The translations under genes and the position numbers were made by a program. The notes under the pieces are model-generated. The model saw nothing but the letters and a program-made list of their open reading frames with translations, ran no database searches and was not told the origin of the DNA. A DNA stretch of 64,000 bases from Bacillus sp. FJAT-29790 (GTDB taxonomy: Bacteria > Bacillota > Bacilli > Bacillales > Cytobacillaceae), in assembly GCF_019039215.1 (NCBI RefSeq), contig NZ_JAHNZZ010000001.1:2662187-2726186 (forward strand), written 5' to 3'. Shown in pieces: positions 24,753-33,438 of the stretch; positions within the stretch are counted from its first letter, which is position 1; each line of letters opens with the position of its first letter.

Positions 24753-24837
24753 GTTCAAGGGTAAATGATAACTTATTTCAGCAAATGATGTCAATAAATA
24801 TTTCATGACTCGTGCAGTTTTTTATAAAGAAAAAATT

Positions 24838-25058
24838 AGACTGTGATTGTAAACTTTGTTGCTATCTAAGTAAAAGGTGGTCTAGTTGAATTCCGCTCCA
24901 GGAGCTCGCTTTCCGCGGGGCGGGTGGTGAGCCCCCTCGGCGCCTTACGCCTGTGGGGGCTCACCTGTCCCGCTGCTCCCGCTGGAGTCTCGCACCTTCC
25001 GCTCCAATCAACTACATACATACTTAATTAAAAACAACAATCATTTAGAATACAGCCT
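24838..25058. repeat. Family-1 inverted-end repeat with GC-rich hairpin
   Basis: A 221-bp copy: AGACTGTGATTGTAAACTTT at the left and AAAACAACAATCATTTAGAA then TACAGCCT at the right. The core has GAGCTCGCTTTCCGCGGGGC and the arms GGTGAGCCCCCTCGGCGC and GCGCC-like CGCCTGTGGGGGCTCACC, a long hairpin. It is close in sequence to the copy at 43408. Confidence 0.85.
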
Positions 25059-25062
25059 AAAA

Positions 25063-25443
25063 TTATAAAGAGCAGCTCCCATCTTCACATTTTCTTTTTA
25101 GAAATTTATGTCTGTTTTTTGCTATCCATTTATAAATAGGATTTCCGATCAAAGGAGAGAAGGGGATGAACAAAATAACGCCCATTAATATAGTAGAAGG
25201 AAAAAGCACAAGGATGTGTCTGATTGCATAATAACCTTTCAGTACTTTTCCGCTAGAGGTAATAATATGGAGCTCTTTTCTTAATTCCATTTGATCAAAT
25301 AATACCACTTGTGACTGTGCTGTCTTTTCATATTCCTGCAAGGAAACCCAATAAACCTTACCGAGCCAGTCAAGTTTTTCAAAAATTCGTTTCGACTTTC
25401 TGCATAATGAACATGTTCCGTCGTATAACGCGATCGTTTTCAT
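25063..25443 (-). CDS. DCC-family thiol-disulfide oxidoreductase
   Basis: A 126-residue DUF393 (DCC) protein. The motif DGTCSLC (DxxCxxC) near the N-terminus, in IALYDGTCSLCRKSKRIFEK, is the putative redox site, and a hydrophobic stretch (ILVLFPSTILMGVILFIPF) may associate with the membrane. Start ATG 25443 with AGGA 8 nt upstream; a TTG six codons earlier lies on that site. Substrate unknown. Ends beside a family-1 repeat. Confidence 0.78.
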   Translation of the reverse strand: MKTIALYDGTCSLCRKSKRIFEKLDWLGKVYWVSLQEYEKTAQSQVVLFDQMELRKELHIITSSGKVLKGYYAIRHILVLFPSTILMGVILFIPFSPLIGNPIYKWIAKNRHKFLKRKCEDGSCSL

Positions 25444-25544
25444 ATGATCAATCCTATCCAATGTTTTTACAGATACTAATTGTAATTAGTACGAAACCCA
25501 ATTGTGACAAATTCATTATTTTAAGGAAAACTTTATCCATTAGT

Positions 25545-25573
25545 ATAGACTAATTCGTTTAATGTGTTATACT
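25545..25573 (+). promoter_or_regulatory. pckA promoter with CcpN-type box
   Basis: TGTGTTATACT at 25563-25573 fits TRTGHYATAYW, the consensus reported for CcpN, the B. subtilis repressor of the gluconeogenic genes pckA and gapB. It overlaps an extended -10 element (TATACT at 25568-25573). A mirrored TATAGACTAATT lies at 25545. CcpN control is inferred from the match. Confidence 0.6.
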
Positions 25574-25632
25574 AATTAAAAAGATGTAATCACTTTCAAA
25601 AACAAAAACGGATAAAGGAAGGTATTCATCAG

Positions 25633-27219
25633 ATGAATTCTGTAAGCACACCTAATAAATTAAGCGAATTATTAAAAGGTAATAATATTCACGTTCAGTT
25701 GTCTGTTCCTCAGCTTGTGGAAAAGGTTTTAAATCGTAATGAGGGATCACTTACTTCAACCGGAGCAGTTCGTGCGACTACCGGAAAGTATACTGGCCGT
25801 TCTCCTAAAGATAAATACATTGTCGAAGAAGCCATCTCTAAAGATAAAGTTGACTGGGGCAGCGTAAACCAGCCTATCTCGGAAGACGTTTTCTCTAACC
25901 TATATAATAAAGTATTAAGCTACTTAAAAGATAGAGATGAAGTTTTTGTTTTTAAAGGTTTTGCTGGCGCAGATAAAAAACATCGGATGCCGATTCAAGT
26001 CATTAATGAGTATGCATGGCATAATCTTTTTGCGCATCAATTATTTATTCGCCCTGTAGAAGAAGAATTATTAGATCATAAACCTGAATTTACAGTCATT
26101 TCGGCACCAAATTTTAAAGCTGACCCAGCAGTGGACGGAACAGCATCAGAAACATTTATTATCGTATCCTTCGAACATCGTACAGTATTAATTGGCGGTA
26201 CTGAATATGCAGGAGAAATGAAGAAATCGATCTTCTCCATTATGAACTACCTGCTTCCTGAAAACGGCATTTTACCGATGCATTGTTCTGCAAACGTTGG
26301 CCTCGAAGGGGATGTCGCTTTATTCTTCGGTCTATCTGGAACGGGTAAAACGACTTTATCAGCAGATCCGAATCGCCGTTTGATCGGTGATGATGAGCAC
26401 GGCTGGTCTCCAAACGGCGTATTCAACATCGAAGGCGGCTGCTATGCAAAATGCATTAACTTATCTCGTGAAAAGGAACCGCAAATTTTCGATGCTATTC
26501 GCTTTGGCGCTGTGTTAGAAAACGTTGTGATCAATAGCGAGACGCGTGTAGCTGATTATGATGACAACACACTTACTGAAAACACGCGGGCAGCTTACCC
26601 ACTGCAAGCGATCGATAATATCGTTGATCCAAGCATTGCAGGTCATCCAAATACGATTGTGTTTTTAACAGCTGACGCTTTCGGCGTATTGCCTCCAATC
26701 GCAAAATTAACGAAAGAACAAGCAATGTACCATTTCTTAAGTGGATACACTTCGAAGCTTGCTGGTACAGAGCGCGGTATTACCTCACCGCAAGCAACAT
26801 TCTCAACTTGCTTTGGCTCTCCATTCCTGCCGCTTCCTGCAACGGAGTATGCAGAAATGCTTGGCAAGAAAATTGATGAGCATAATGCGAAAGTATTCCT
26901 TGTGAACACTGGCTGGACTGGCGGAGAATACGGTGTCGGTAACCGCATGAAGCTACCTTACACTCGTGCAATGGTTCAATCTGCATTAGAAGGCGAATTA
27001 AACAATGTAGAAACAATTAAAGACGAAATTTTCGGCCTTGAAATTCCTCTTCATGTACCGGGCGTGCCTGATGAAGTTCTTCAGCCTAATAGAACTTGGA
27101 ATGATCAAGAAGCCTATGTAGCGAAAGCGAAGGAATTAGCTGCTAAATTCCGCGAAAACTTCAAGAAATTTGCTAACGTTTCTTCTGAAATAGTGGAAAA
27201 AGGCGGTCCTACTGCTTAA
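25633..27219 (+). CDS. pckA: Phosphoenolpyruvate carboxykinase (ATP)
   Basis: A 528-residue enzyme converting oxaloacetate and ATP to PEP and CO2 in gluconeogenesis. The kinase-1a P-loop is [17 protein letters not shown] (about 233-249), followed by LIGDDEHGW (kinase 2), the metal-binding residues in PMHCSANVG, and the Arg-rich [15 protein letters not shown] loop. Full length for the family. ATG 25633 follows AAAGGAAGG at about 11 nt. A CcpN-like box overlaps the promoter and a strong terminator follows. Confidence 0.98.
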   Translation: MNSVSTPNKLSELLKGNNIHVQLSVPQLVEKVLNRNEGSLTSTGAVRATTGKYTGRSPKDKYIVEEAISKDKVDWGSVNQPISEDVFSNLYNKVLSYLKDRDEVFVFKGFAGADKKHRMPIQVINEYAWHNLFAHQLFIRPVEEELLDHKPEFTVISAPNFKADPAVDGTASETFIIVSFEHRTVLIGGTEYAGEMKKSIFSIMNYLLPENGILPMHCSANVGLEGDVALFFGLSGTGKTTLSADPNRRLIGDDEHGWSPNGVFNIEGGCYAKCINLSREKEPQIFDAIRFGAVLENVVINSETRVADYDDNTLTENTRAAYPLQAIDNIVDPSIAGHPNTIVFLTADAFGVLPPIAKLTKEQAMYHFLSGYTSKLAGTERGITSPQATFSTCFGSPFLPLPATEYAEMLGKKIDEHNAKVFLVNTGWTGGEYGVGNRMKLPYTRAMVQSALEGELNNVETIKDEIFGLEIPLHVPGVPDEVLQPNRTWNDQEAYVAKAKELAAKFRENFKKFANVSSEIVEKGGPTA

Positions 27220-27223
27220 TATC

Positions 27224-27266
27224 GAAACCGGAATTACCCATTAAAAGGCAATTCCGGTTTTTATTT
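27224..27266 (+). terminator. pckA terminator
   Basis: AAACCGGAATT and AATTCCGGTTT form an 11-bp stem, followed by TTATTTT. Confidence 0.9.
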
Positions 27267-27280
27267 TGGCTCAATTCTAA

Positions 27281-27425
27281 AGGCTATTTTCGCATATATT
27301 GTTGTTTTTAGCCTAAAAAGTTTGCCCGTTGATTTCCGCTGCGGGCACTTGCTTTCCGCTCCAATCAACTCAGATTATTAAATAAAAATCACTTATAAAA
27401 GCAACAAACTTTACGAACACAGCCT
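27281..27425. repeat. Family-1 repeat, hairpin-deleted copy
   Basis: A 145-bp element: AGGCTATTTTCGCATATATT at the left, CAACAAACTTTACGAACACA then GCCT at the right. It holds TTGATTTCCGCTGCGGGCAC and CTTGCTTTCCGCTCCAATCA but the palindromic middle of the core is missing, a clean internal deletion relative to 2039. Confidence 0.8.
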
Positions 27426-27468
27426 TACTAAAAGATTGTTGCTTTATAGCACCAAACGAGTTTTAGAT

Positions 27469-27789
27469 CCTCATCCCCCCTTCATGAGGATCGCTTTTCT
27501 CTTTTTGAGTAGATTTTGGTCCTCATAACGCCTTCATGAGAACCATTTTTCTATTTTTGAGTGGATTTCGGTCCTCATAACGCCTTCATGAGAACCGTTT
27601 TTACATTTTTGAGTAGATTTTGGCCCTCATAACGCCTTCATGAGAACCGTTTTTACATTTTCGAGTAAATTTTGGCCCTCATAACGCCTTCATGAGAACC
27701 GTTTTTCCATTTTCGAGTAAATTTTGGCCCTCATAACGCCTTCATGAGAACCGTTTTTACATTTTTGAGTGGATTTCGGTCCCCTTGAA
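27469..27789. repeat. 52-bp tandem array, six units
   Basis: CCTCAT begins at 27469, 27521, 27573, 27625, 27677 and 27729, an exact 52-bp period through six units; a seventh start at 27781 has diverged. Each unit contains a CTCAT-N9-ATGAG dyad followed by a T-rich stretch and GAGTAGATTTTGG-like sequence. There are no spacers, so it is not a CRISPR array. Flanks GATTGTTGCTTTATAGC (left) and TTAAAAGCAACAAAGTATT then GAAAAGAGCC (right) are inverted to one another. Confidence 0.92.
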
Positions 27790-27866
27790 ACTCTATTGGT
27801 GACCTTTTTCACCTTTTTAAAATAATTGATAGTACTTAAAAGCAACAAAGTATTTGAAAAGAGCCT

Positions 27867-28820
27867 TTATTTTTTATCGTCCTTCCGCACCTCAATTGAA
27901 GAAGATTGATTCAATATCGTCATTCTGTACTTTCCGCTTTTCTTAAGTGTTAGGTCACCTGAATACATAGAAATATTCTGGCCATTATCAGCTTTTATAT
28001 AATCTGTCTTATCCTTGAAAATAAAGGTTGCCTTCGTACCATCTTCTAATCTAAATAACTCCAACTTAAGCTTTTCAGGTAAATCGGCGCCCTCAACTTC
28101 GAGAGATACATCCTCATAAACACCTGCTAGCAGGTCCTCCTGAGAAATCAATATGGTGGAGTTGCCTACTTTTACATATGGTTCTTTTACACCGATTGAA
28201 AACTCTGCATAGGGTTCATCTTCAAGGAAGAATTGTAATTTCCAAATGCCTGGTTTCGAAAAAACTGGAAAGCTTGTAACGGCATGAGCATCGGAGCCGT
28301 ATATTCCCCCGCTTAATTTAAGAAATGCCAATTCCTGGGTAAGACCTGAATCAATATGGACAGCTTCAATTTTCATATCTTTATATAATAATTTTTCCTC
28401 ATCTCCCCATATATAAACCATTATTTTACTAACGCTGCGATAGTCATCTGCAATCCATTCAGGGGGACTAAGCAGACTGACTTTATTAGGAATTCCAAAG
28501 TTAGAATCAGCATGATGGGGATTGCCTTTTTCATCTATAAGAGCAAAATAAACGCCGCTTTCCCCTATCTCAACATTTGTTCCGAAACGTAAATCCTTAT
28601 CGCTCCCTATACTGTCAATTAACAAAACAGGCACAAGGATAAAAATAGCCAAAAGCGCTCCTAATATACCTATTTTTTGCCAATTAAAGCTAAACTTTCT
28701 CTCCTTGACTTTATGGTTCCTAATATTAAGGATGATTTTATTTCGTTGCTCACTAGTTAATTCATGGTCCGGGAACTCTTTCATTTTCTCCAACAATTTT
28801 TTATCTGAAAGATGCGGCAT
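27867..28820 (-). CDS. Membrane protein, probable anti-sigma factor
   Basis: A 317-residue single-span protein: about 48 cytoplasmic residues, one membrane helix (about 48-69, IGILGALLAIFILVPVLLID), then a 240-residue extracytoplasmic domain with beta-sandwich character (WKLQFFLEDEPYAEFSIGV; SGKYRMTILNQ). The start is ATG 28820 with AAAGGAGG 9 nt upstream; an ATG three codons earlier overlaps that site. It overlaps the end of the ECF sigma gene by 20 bp, the usual layout for a cognate anti-sigma factor. It lacks the zinc HxxxCxxC motif of ZAS anti-sigma factors. Function inferred from context and topology. Confidence 0.7.
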   Translation of the reverse strand: MPHLSDKKLLEKMKEFPDHELTSEQRNKIILNIRNHKVKERKFSFNWQKIGILGALLAIFILVPVLLIDSIGSDKDLRFGTNVEIGESGVYFALIDEKGNPHHADSNFGIPNKVSLLSPPEWIADDYRSVSKIMVYIWGDEEKLLYKDMKIEAVHIDSGLTQELAFLKLSGGIYGSDAHAVTSFPVFSKPGIWKLQFFLEDEPYAEFSIGVKEPYVKVGNSTILISQEDLLAGVYEDVSLEVEGADLPEKLKLELFRLEDGTKATFIFKDKTDYIKADNGQNISMYSGDLTLKKSGKYRMTILNQSSSIEVRKDDKK

Positions 28821-29328
28821 CCTGCTCATCCTCCTTTAAAAGCAAATTTAGTTTTTTTACTGCGCGAAAATAAGTGACGTTCACTTTGTTAGCAGTCCAG
28901 CCCAAAACCTGCCCCGCTTCTTCTGACGATAGCTCGGCGATTCCTCGAAGAAGGACAACATCGCGATAGCTTGTTTTTAATTGATTAATGGCCTCGTATA
29001 ATTGGGCAAATTCTGCTTTCTTTATCAATGAATCTTCCGTTAAGACAGAATCCTTTTCATGTGTATGTCTCGATAATTTGTCTTTCAGGCTTTGCCATAC
29101 ATTTCTTTTTCTATAGGAATCAATAGCTGAATTGCGCGCAATCGAAATAAGCCATGTTTTCGGGTTCGAATCGTGCCTAAAGCTTCGAAATGACTGCAAG
29201 GCTCTTAAAAACGTATCTTGCACAAGGTCTTCAACATCCCTGGTACCTGTAAAATAAACAAGATAATTAGTAATATCTCTTTCATATTCATAAAACCATT
29301 TTTCCACTTGCCGGCCGGCATCAATCAA
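28801..29328 (-). CDS. ECF-type RNA polymerase sigma factor
   Basis: A 175-residue sigma-70 family ECF factor with region 2 (about 18-80, including DVEDLVQDTFLRALQSF and LISIARNSAIDSYRKR) and region 4 (about 108-165, TSYRDVVLLRGIAELSSEEA). Region 3 is absent, as in ECF factors. Start TTG 29328 with a GGGGGGAAGGG stretch upstream. Followed by an overlapping membrane protein gene that is likely its anti-sigma factor. Closest in type to the SigX/SigW/YlaC-like group of Bacillus; the exact group is not assigned. Confidence 0.88.
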   Translation of the reverse strand: MIDAGRQVEKWFYEYERDITNYLVYFTGTRDVEDLVQDTFLRALQSFRSFRHDSNPKTWLISIARNSAIDSYRKRNVWQSLKDKLSRHTHEKDSVLTEDSLIKKAEFAQLYEAINQLKTSYRDVVLLRGIAELSSEEAGQVLGWTANKVNVTYFRAVKKLNLLLKEDEQDAASFR

Positions 29329-29470
29329 GTCCCTTCCCCCCTTTGTAAATAAGACGGAGCTTATGAATTTATATTACAGTTATTAAGAGTCATATAGTAT
29401 GAATACTTTTTCGTTAGAGGAAATAGTTTTGTTTCTGGGGATATTTTCGGGAATATCAGCTTTTAAGCAT

Positions 29471-29501
29471 AAAAATGCGCCTAGAACAAGTCTAGGCGCC
29501 G
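29471..29501 (-). terminator. Terminator after the acetyltransferase gene
   Basis: Minus strand GGCGCCTAGACTTGTTCTAG then GCGC, a perfect GCGCCTAGA/TCTAGGCGC stem followed by ATTTTTATG. Confidence 0.8.
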
Positions 29502-29561
29502 AAATATTAATCGATTTCAATTTTCAACAAATTGATGCTTTATCTTTCTAACCTCAAGATA

Positions 29562-30128
29562 TTATATGGAAATATTTTTAATAACTTTTGCTGGGTTTCC
29601 TCCAACCATCACATTGCTTGGAACATCTTTCGTCACGATTGCTCCTGAGGCGATTACTGCATTGTCCCCGATTGTGACACCTGGATTTATTACCGCTTTA
29701 CCTCCAATCCAAACATTATTTCCAATTACGATAGACTTCCCAAATTCTTTTCCGGAATTCCGTTCTAATGGATTTATCGGATGGGTAGCTGTATAAATAT
29801 GAACACTAGGCGCTAGTAAACAATTGTCTCCTATACGTACTTCACATACATCTAGAATGATACAATCAAAATTCGCATAAAAGTTTTCACCAACGTGAAT
29901 ATTATACCCGTAATCACATCGAAAAGTAGGTTCAATATATAGATTCTCACCAGTCGATCCAAAAAGCTCTTTTAGAATTTTTTTCCGTTGTTCATGTTCT
30001 GTCTCGATCGTTTGGTTAAATAATCGGGTTAATCTCCGAGCACTTTCTCGTTCTTTAAGCAATTCCGGATCAGTAGCAAGGTAATCCTCACCGTTTAACA
30101 TTTTTTCTTTTTCCGTTTTAGTATTCAT
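29562..30128 (-). CDS. maa: Maltose/galactoside O-acetyltransferase-type protein
   Basis: A 188-residue acetyl-CoA-dependent sugar O-acetyltransferase with the N-terminal MAT domain ([20 protein letters not shown]) and a C-terminal left-handed beta-helix. The catalytic histidine is in [16 protein letters not shown], and the CoA-side motif is [20 protein letters not shown]. Members acetylate maltose, glucose or galactosides, probably for detoxification. The symbol is by family (B. subtilis Maa is 184 residues). It is downstream of phyH on the same strand after a 365-bp gap, so coupling to the ABC operon is uncertain. Confidence 0.85.
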   Translation of the reverse strand: MNTKTEKEKMLNGEDYLATDPELLKERESARRLTRLFNQTIETEHEQRKKILKELFGSTGENLYIEPTFRCDYGYNIHVGENFYANFDCIILDVCEVRIGDNCLLAPSVHIYTATHPINPLERNSGKEFGKSIVIGNNVWIGGKAVINPGVTIGDNAVIASGAIVTKDVPSNVMVGGNPAKVIKNISI

Positions 30129-30494
30129 AACCTTTCCCTTTCATATTGAATTTCAATCTGTTGGTCCGTTTGGCAATCTCACTGCATTAACTAAAAATGT
30201 AATAAGTATTAAGTAGACAGCAAAATAAGCAAATTTATTATCGAAAGAAATGATAATAGGCTTTTTGGCCGCAGAACTTGCAGTACATATTTTCTAAGTA
30301 TATTTTTTTGATATGGGGAAGATAGATCTTCCTTAACGCTTGGGTAACATGTTTTTGACAGGAAACATCCGTTTCGCCCCCTAAATTAATCTCTTAAAAC
30401 TACGGCCACCCCTCTGTTTAATCATTAGGGATAGATAAGGAAAGCCACTTGAATGAATCATTCAGGTGGCTTTATTTTTTCTTTCAATACATTT
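30129..30494. other. Intergenic region with a hairpin
   Basis: A 366-bp region with no gene seen. At 30441-30480 AAAGCCACTTGAATGA and TCATTCAGGTGGCTTT form a 16-bp hairpin followed by ATTTTTT on the plus strand, so it looks like a plus-strand terminator though no plus-strand gene precedes it. It also lies 15 bp after the phyH stop and could end that transcript. Confidence 0.5.
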
Positions 30495-31412
30495 CTACCA
30501 TTTTTTCATGCCTAATAATTTTTCACCTAGTTCTGTAAGATTAGCTCTATTATATCTTTCTTGTTCCCAATTACGAGGATCTCCAGGGAAAGCGGCGCCT
30601 TCAGGTTTAACTCTTTCACTCCAAGAACCGATTCTCGATTCTCTTAATTGTTCGTTCTCTTCTTGCGCAGGGAACATAGAGATATATTGTGCCAACCGAG
30701 GCTTATCAGAATAATTTGGCCGGATGCCATGGGGTTGCATGCTATTGAATATCATTAGATCGCCGGCCTTTGTAACCACTTTAGTAGGGGTAAATCCTGT
30801 TGTATCAGGTTTGTATGGATCCCTGTCAGCAGGCTGTGTTTTTACCCATTCATCAAAACTCCTGTAAAGTTCAGGAATACATTGGAATCCGCCCATATCT
30901 ACATCCGTATCGACTAAAGATAAAACTCCCTGCACGTTCACAGGAATCGGATCTAAGGATGTATCTATATCCCAGTGAATGAATCCTTTATATTCATGGC
31001 CAGGCTTGATAGGTAGATTTAAATTGCATCGATCAATACTCGCCCATAATTTTTCTGTTCCCCAAATATCAACAAAAGCATTGTAAACTTTCTCGTGCAT
31101 GCGATTGTCCCACAAGTACTGATGGTTATATAACTCAACCATTCCGGTATTCATAAGCTCTTTCATTTGCATTTCTCGGCGTGGAGTGGTGTACCAAGTG
31201 GAAGGATCTTTAGGGTCCTTTTCTTCAAACTCCCAGATCAAATTCACCAATCGATCGATATGATCTTTTGGAATAGCCTCACGAATGATAACATATCCGT
31301 TCTCCTTCCAAAATTTCCAATCTTCTTCACTCAGCACCCTTAACGGTTCATTATTTGCACGTTCATTTAATGATGTGTTAATTTCGAGTATATTATTTAG
31401 TTGTTTTTTCAT
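30495..31412 (-). CDS. Phytanoyl-CoA dioxygenase (PhyH)-family oxygenase
   Basis: A 305-residue Fe(II)/2-oxoglutarate-dependent oxygenase. The iron ligands are visible as HWDID (His146, Asp148) and QPHGIRPN (His228), and Arg239 (DKPRLAQYI) is placed to bind 2-oxoglutarate. The family hydroxylates diverse small molecules; members include EctD, but there are no ectoine genes here. It is 45 bp from the substrate-binding-protein gene and on the same strand as the ABC importer, so it probably acts on the imported compound. Cytoplasmic. Substrate unknown. Confidence 0.82.
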   Translation of the reverse strand: MKKQLNNILEINTSLNERANNEPLRVLSEEDWKFWKENGYVIIREAIPKDHIDRLVNLIWEFEEKDPKDPSTWYTTPRREMQMKELMNTGMVELYNHQYLWDNRMHEKVYNAFVDIWGTEKLWASIDRCNLNLPIKPGHEYKGFIHWDIDTSLDPIPVNVQGVLSLVDTDVDMGGFQCIPELYRSFDEWVKTQPADRDPYKPDTTGFTPTKVVTKAGDLMIFNSMQPHGIRPNYSDKPRLAQYISMFPAQEENEQLRESRIGSWSERVKPEGAAFPGDPRNWEQERYNRANLTELGEKLLGMKKW

Positions 31413-31457
31413 ATTAAAATCCTCCCCACTATAATTAACATATTCTCCGATAACCTT

Positions 31458-32405
31458 TTAATTGAAATCTGATAAATTTTCCTTAGTAATCAATTGGAAT
31501 GGAATCATGTTATCTTTCTTCACTTCTTCTCCTTTTCCGGCTTTAAATGCAATATCAACTGCTATTTCCCCTTGTGTTTCTACATCTTGAAATACCGTTC
31601 CCGAAAGATCTCCTGCTTCGATTGACTTCAGTGCGTCGGGAATCGCATCGATTCCAATAACCTTTGTATCTTTTAATTTACCTGCTGCGCTTAATGCCTT
31701 TACTGCCCCTAATGCCATTTCATCGTTTTGAGCTGCGATTGCATCAAGTTTATGTGTTTGTAACCAGTTCTCTGTTAGTGCGAGCGCTTCCTCTCGAGAC
31801 CAGTTCGCGGTTTGCTCAGCAGCAACTTTAATGTCAGGGTAATTTTCTAAAATTTGATAGTTCCCCTCAGTTCTGTTGATTTCAGCTGAATTTCCATTGG
31901 GCCCATGGATAATGGCAATGGTTCCTTTTCCACCTAACACCCCTGCGATATACTCCATCTCTATTTTTCCTGCTTCCACATCGTCGGATCCAACATGTGC
32001 TGTCACTTTATCTTGATTGGAAACGACTGCTAGGACGGTAATAAGTGGAATCCCAGCGTTTGCTGCTAGATCAACAACTGGAGCACTGCCATTCCTATCG
32101 GCAGGATTTAAGATAATGGCATCGACTTTTTGATTGATTAGATTCTCTACTTGGCTAATTTGATTTTCAGCCTTTCCTTGGCCATCTGATTCTATTAACT
32201 TAATCCCTGCTTGTTCAGCATGTTTTCTAATTGAATCCTGCAATGCTACAATATATTCATTTTGTAAATTTTGGTATAAAACCCCGATTTTTATAGTCTT
32301 TTCCTTCGAATCCCCCCCTACCTGATCTGTTACTTTACCTGAACATCCGCTTAAGATGGTGGTAACTGATAATAGAATTAAAAATAATACCTTCACACTT
32401 TTCAT
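31458..32405 (-). CDS. Ribose-type ABC substrate-binding lipoprotein
   Basis: A 315-residue periplasmic-binding-protein-like lipoprotein of the RbsB/Peripla_BP_4 type. Start ATG 32405 after GGAGGAAGTGAATGT; a longer frame start lies within the permease gene. Lipobox LSGC gives Cys21. The sugar-pocket loops include VDAIILNPADRNGSAP, IAIIHGPNGNSAEINR and AIAAQNDEMALGAV, as in binding proteins for ribose and other pentoses, inositol and similar. It supplies ligand to the adjacent permease and ATPase. The ligand is unknown; no rbsK/rbsD accompanies it, so I do not call it ribose-specific. Confidence 0.85.
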   Translation of the reverse strand: MKSVKVLFLILLSVTTILSGCSGKVTDQVGGDSKEKTIKIGVLYQNLQNEYIVALQDSIRKHAEQAGIKLIESDGQGKAENQISQVENLINQKVDAIILNPADRNGSAPVVDLAANAGIPLITVLAVVSNQDKVTAHVGSDDVEAGKIEMEYIAGVLGGKGTIAIIHGPNGNSAEINRTEGNYQILENYPDIKVAAEQTANWSREEALALTENWLQTHKLDAIAAQNDEMALGAVKALSAAGKLKDTKVIGIDAIPDALKSIEAGDLSGTVFQDVETQGEIAVDIAFKAGKGEEVKKDNMIPFQLITKENLSDFN

Positions 32406-32427
32406 ACATTCACTTCCTCCATTTTTA

Positions 32428-33438
32428 TTATTGCTGATTCTTTTTATCAAGTAGAACGGCAATGACAATGATGGCTCCTTTTAAAATTTGCTGATAATAA
32501 GAGGAGACATTCAGTAAGTCTAAGCCATTATTCATCACACCTATTATCAAAACACCAATAAGTGTACCGAAGATGCTTCCCACCCCGCCAAACAGACTTG
32601 TTCCTCCAATAACTACAGCGGCAATGGCATCCAATTCATACCCCTGGCCCAAAACCGGTGAACCTGACATGATCCGAGACGAGAGAATCATACCGGCGAT
32701 TCCAGCTAACAATCCTGCAATGGAATACACACTAATTTTGATAAAGGTAACATTTATGCCTGATAGCTTAGCAGATTGCTCATTTCCCCCTGTTGCAAAT
32801 ACATATCGGCCGAATACAGTGAATTTGAGAAGAAAAATGCCGATCAATACGACAACAATAAAGGTTATGACCGGAATTGGCAGATTCAAAAAGGACCCGC
32901 TTCCTATATGGTTATAAGCATCACTAAGCCCAATCACAGGTCGGCCATCTGTATAAACCATCGCAAAGCCTCTAGCTGCCGTCATCATTCCTAAGGTTGC
33001 AATAAAGGGTGCCACTTTCCATTTAGCAATTAGAACACCATTGATCATTCCGCACGCTAACCCGACAAACATCCCGATCAGAATAGGTATTAAAAGTGAA
33101 TGACCGCTGTCCACTTGGGCAAAACTTGCAGCAACAACGGCCGACAACGCCATAATCGATCCTACAGAAAGGTCAATCCCTCCAGTTATAATGACGAAGG
33201 ACATTCCGATCGCAACAATTCCAATAATAGATACTTGCCGTAAAATGTTAATAATATTGGAGGTTGTTAAAAACGATTCCGAGGAAATCGATAGGATAAT
33301 AAACAAGATGGCAAAAGCAATATAAATCCCGTATTTAGCAAAAAGCTTTCCCACGCTGTCTCTATTCATCTCTGACTTCGAATTTACTAAAGTGCCTATT
33401 AGACTATATTTTGCTACTTCTTCTTTTTGAGGATTCAT
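32428..33438 (-). CDS. Ribose-type ABC transporter permease
   Basis: A 336-residue RbsC-family permease with about ten membrane helices. Start ATG 33438 with AAAGGAGAAAAAATCGG upstream; a 12-codon extension belongs to the end of the ATPase gene. It overlaps the ATPase stop by 4 bp (ATGA). Family blocks: GIVAIGMSFVIITGGIDLSV, GMMTAARGFAMVYTDGRP and GAIIVIAVLLDKK. It is the homodimeric translocation pore of the importer. Confidence 0.87.
   Translation of the reverse strand: MNPQKEEVAKYSLIGTLVNSKSEMNRDSVGKLFAKYGIYIAFAILFIILSISSESFLTTSNIINILRQVSIIGIVAIGMSFVIITGGIDLSVGSIMALSAVVAASFAQVDSGHSLLIPILIGMFVGLACGMINGVLIAKWKVAPFIATLGMMTAARGFAMVYTDGRPVIGLSDAYNHIGSGSFLNLPIPVITFIVVVLIGIFLLKFTVFGRYVFATGGNEQSAKLSGINVTFIKISVYSIAGLLAGIAGMILSSRIMSGSPVLGQGYELDAIAAVVIGGTSLFGGVGSIFGTLIGVLIIGVMNNGLDLLNVSSYYQQILKGAIIVIAVLLDKKNQQ

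Noticed and set aside
25501..25530. TTGTGACAAATTCATT upstream of pckA as an Fnr/Crp site
   Set aside because: Only one half-site is good and the spacing is off by one base; the ccm sites are perfect by comparison.
27469..27789. Array of repeats as a CRISPR locus
   Set aside because: The 52-bp units are contiguous with no variable spacers, the unit itself is degenerate, and no cas genes are nearby.
30495..31412. Ectoine hydroxylase (EctD)
   Set aside because: The fold is shared but there are no ectABC genes and the length and flanking sequence differ; the locus is tied to a sugar-type importer.
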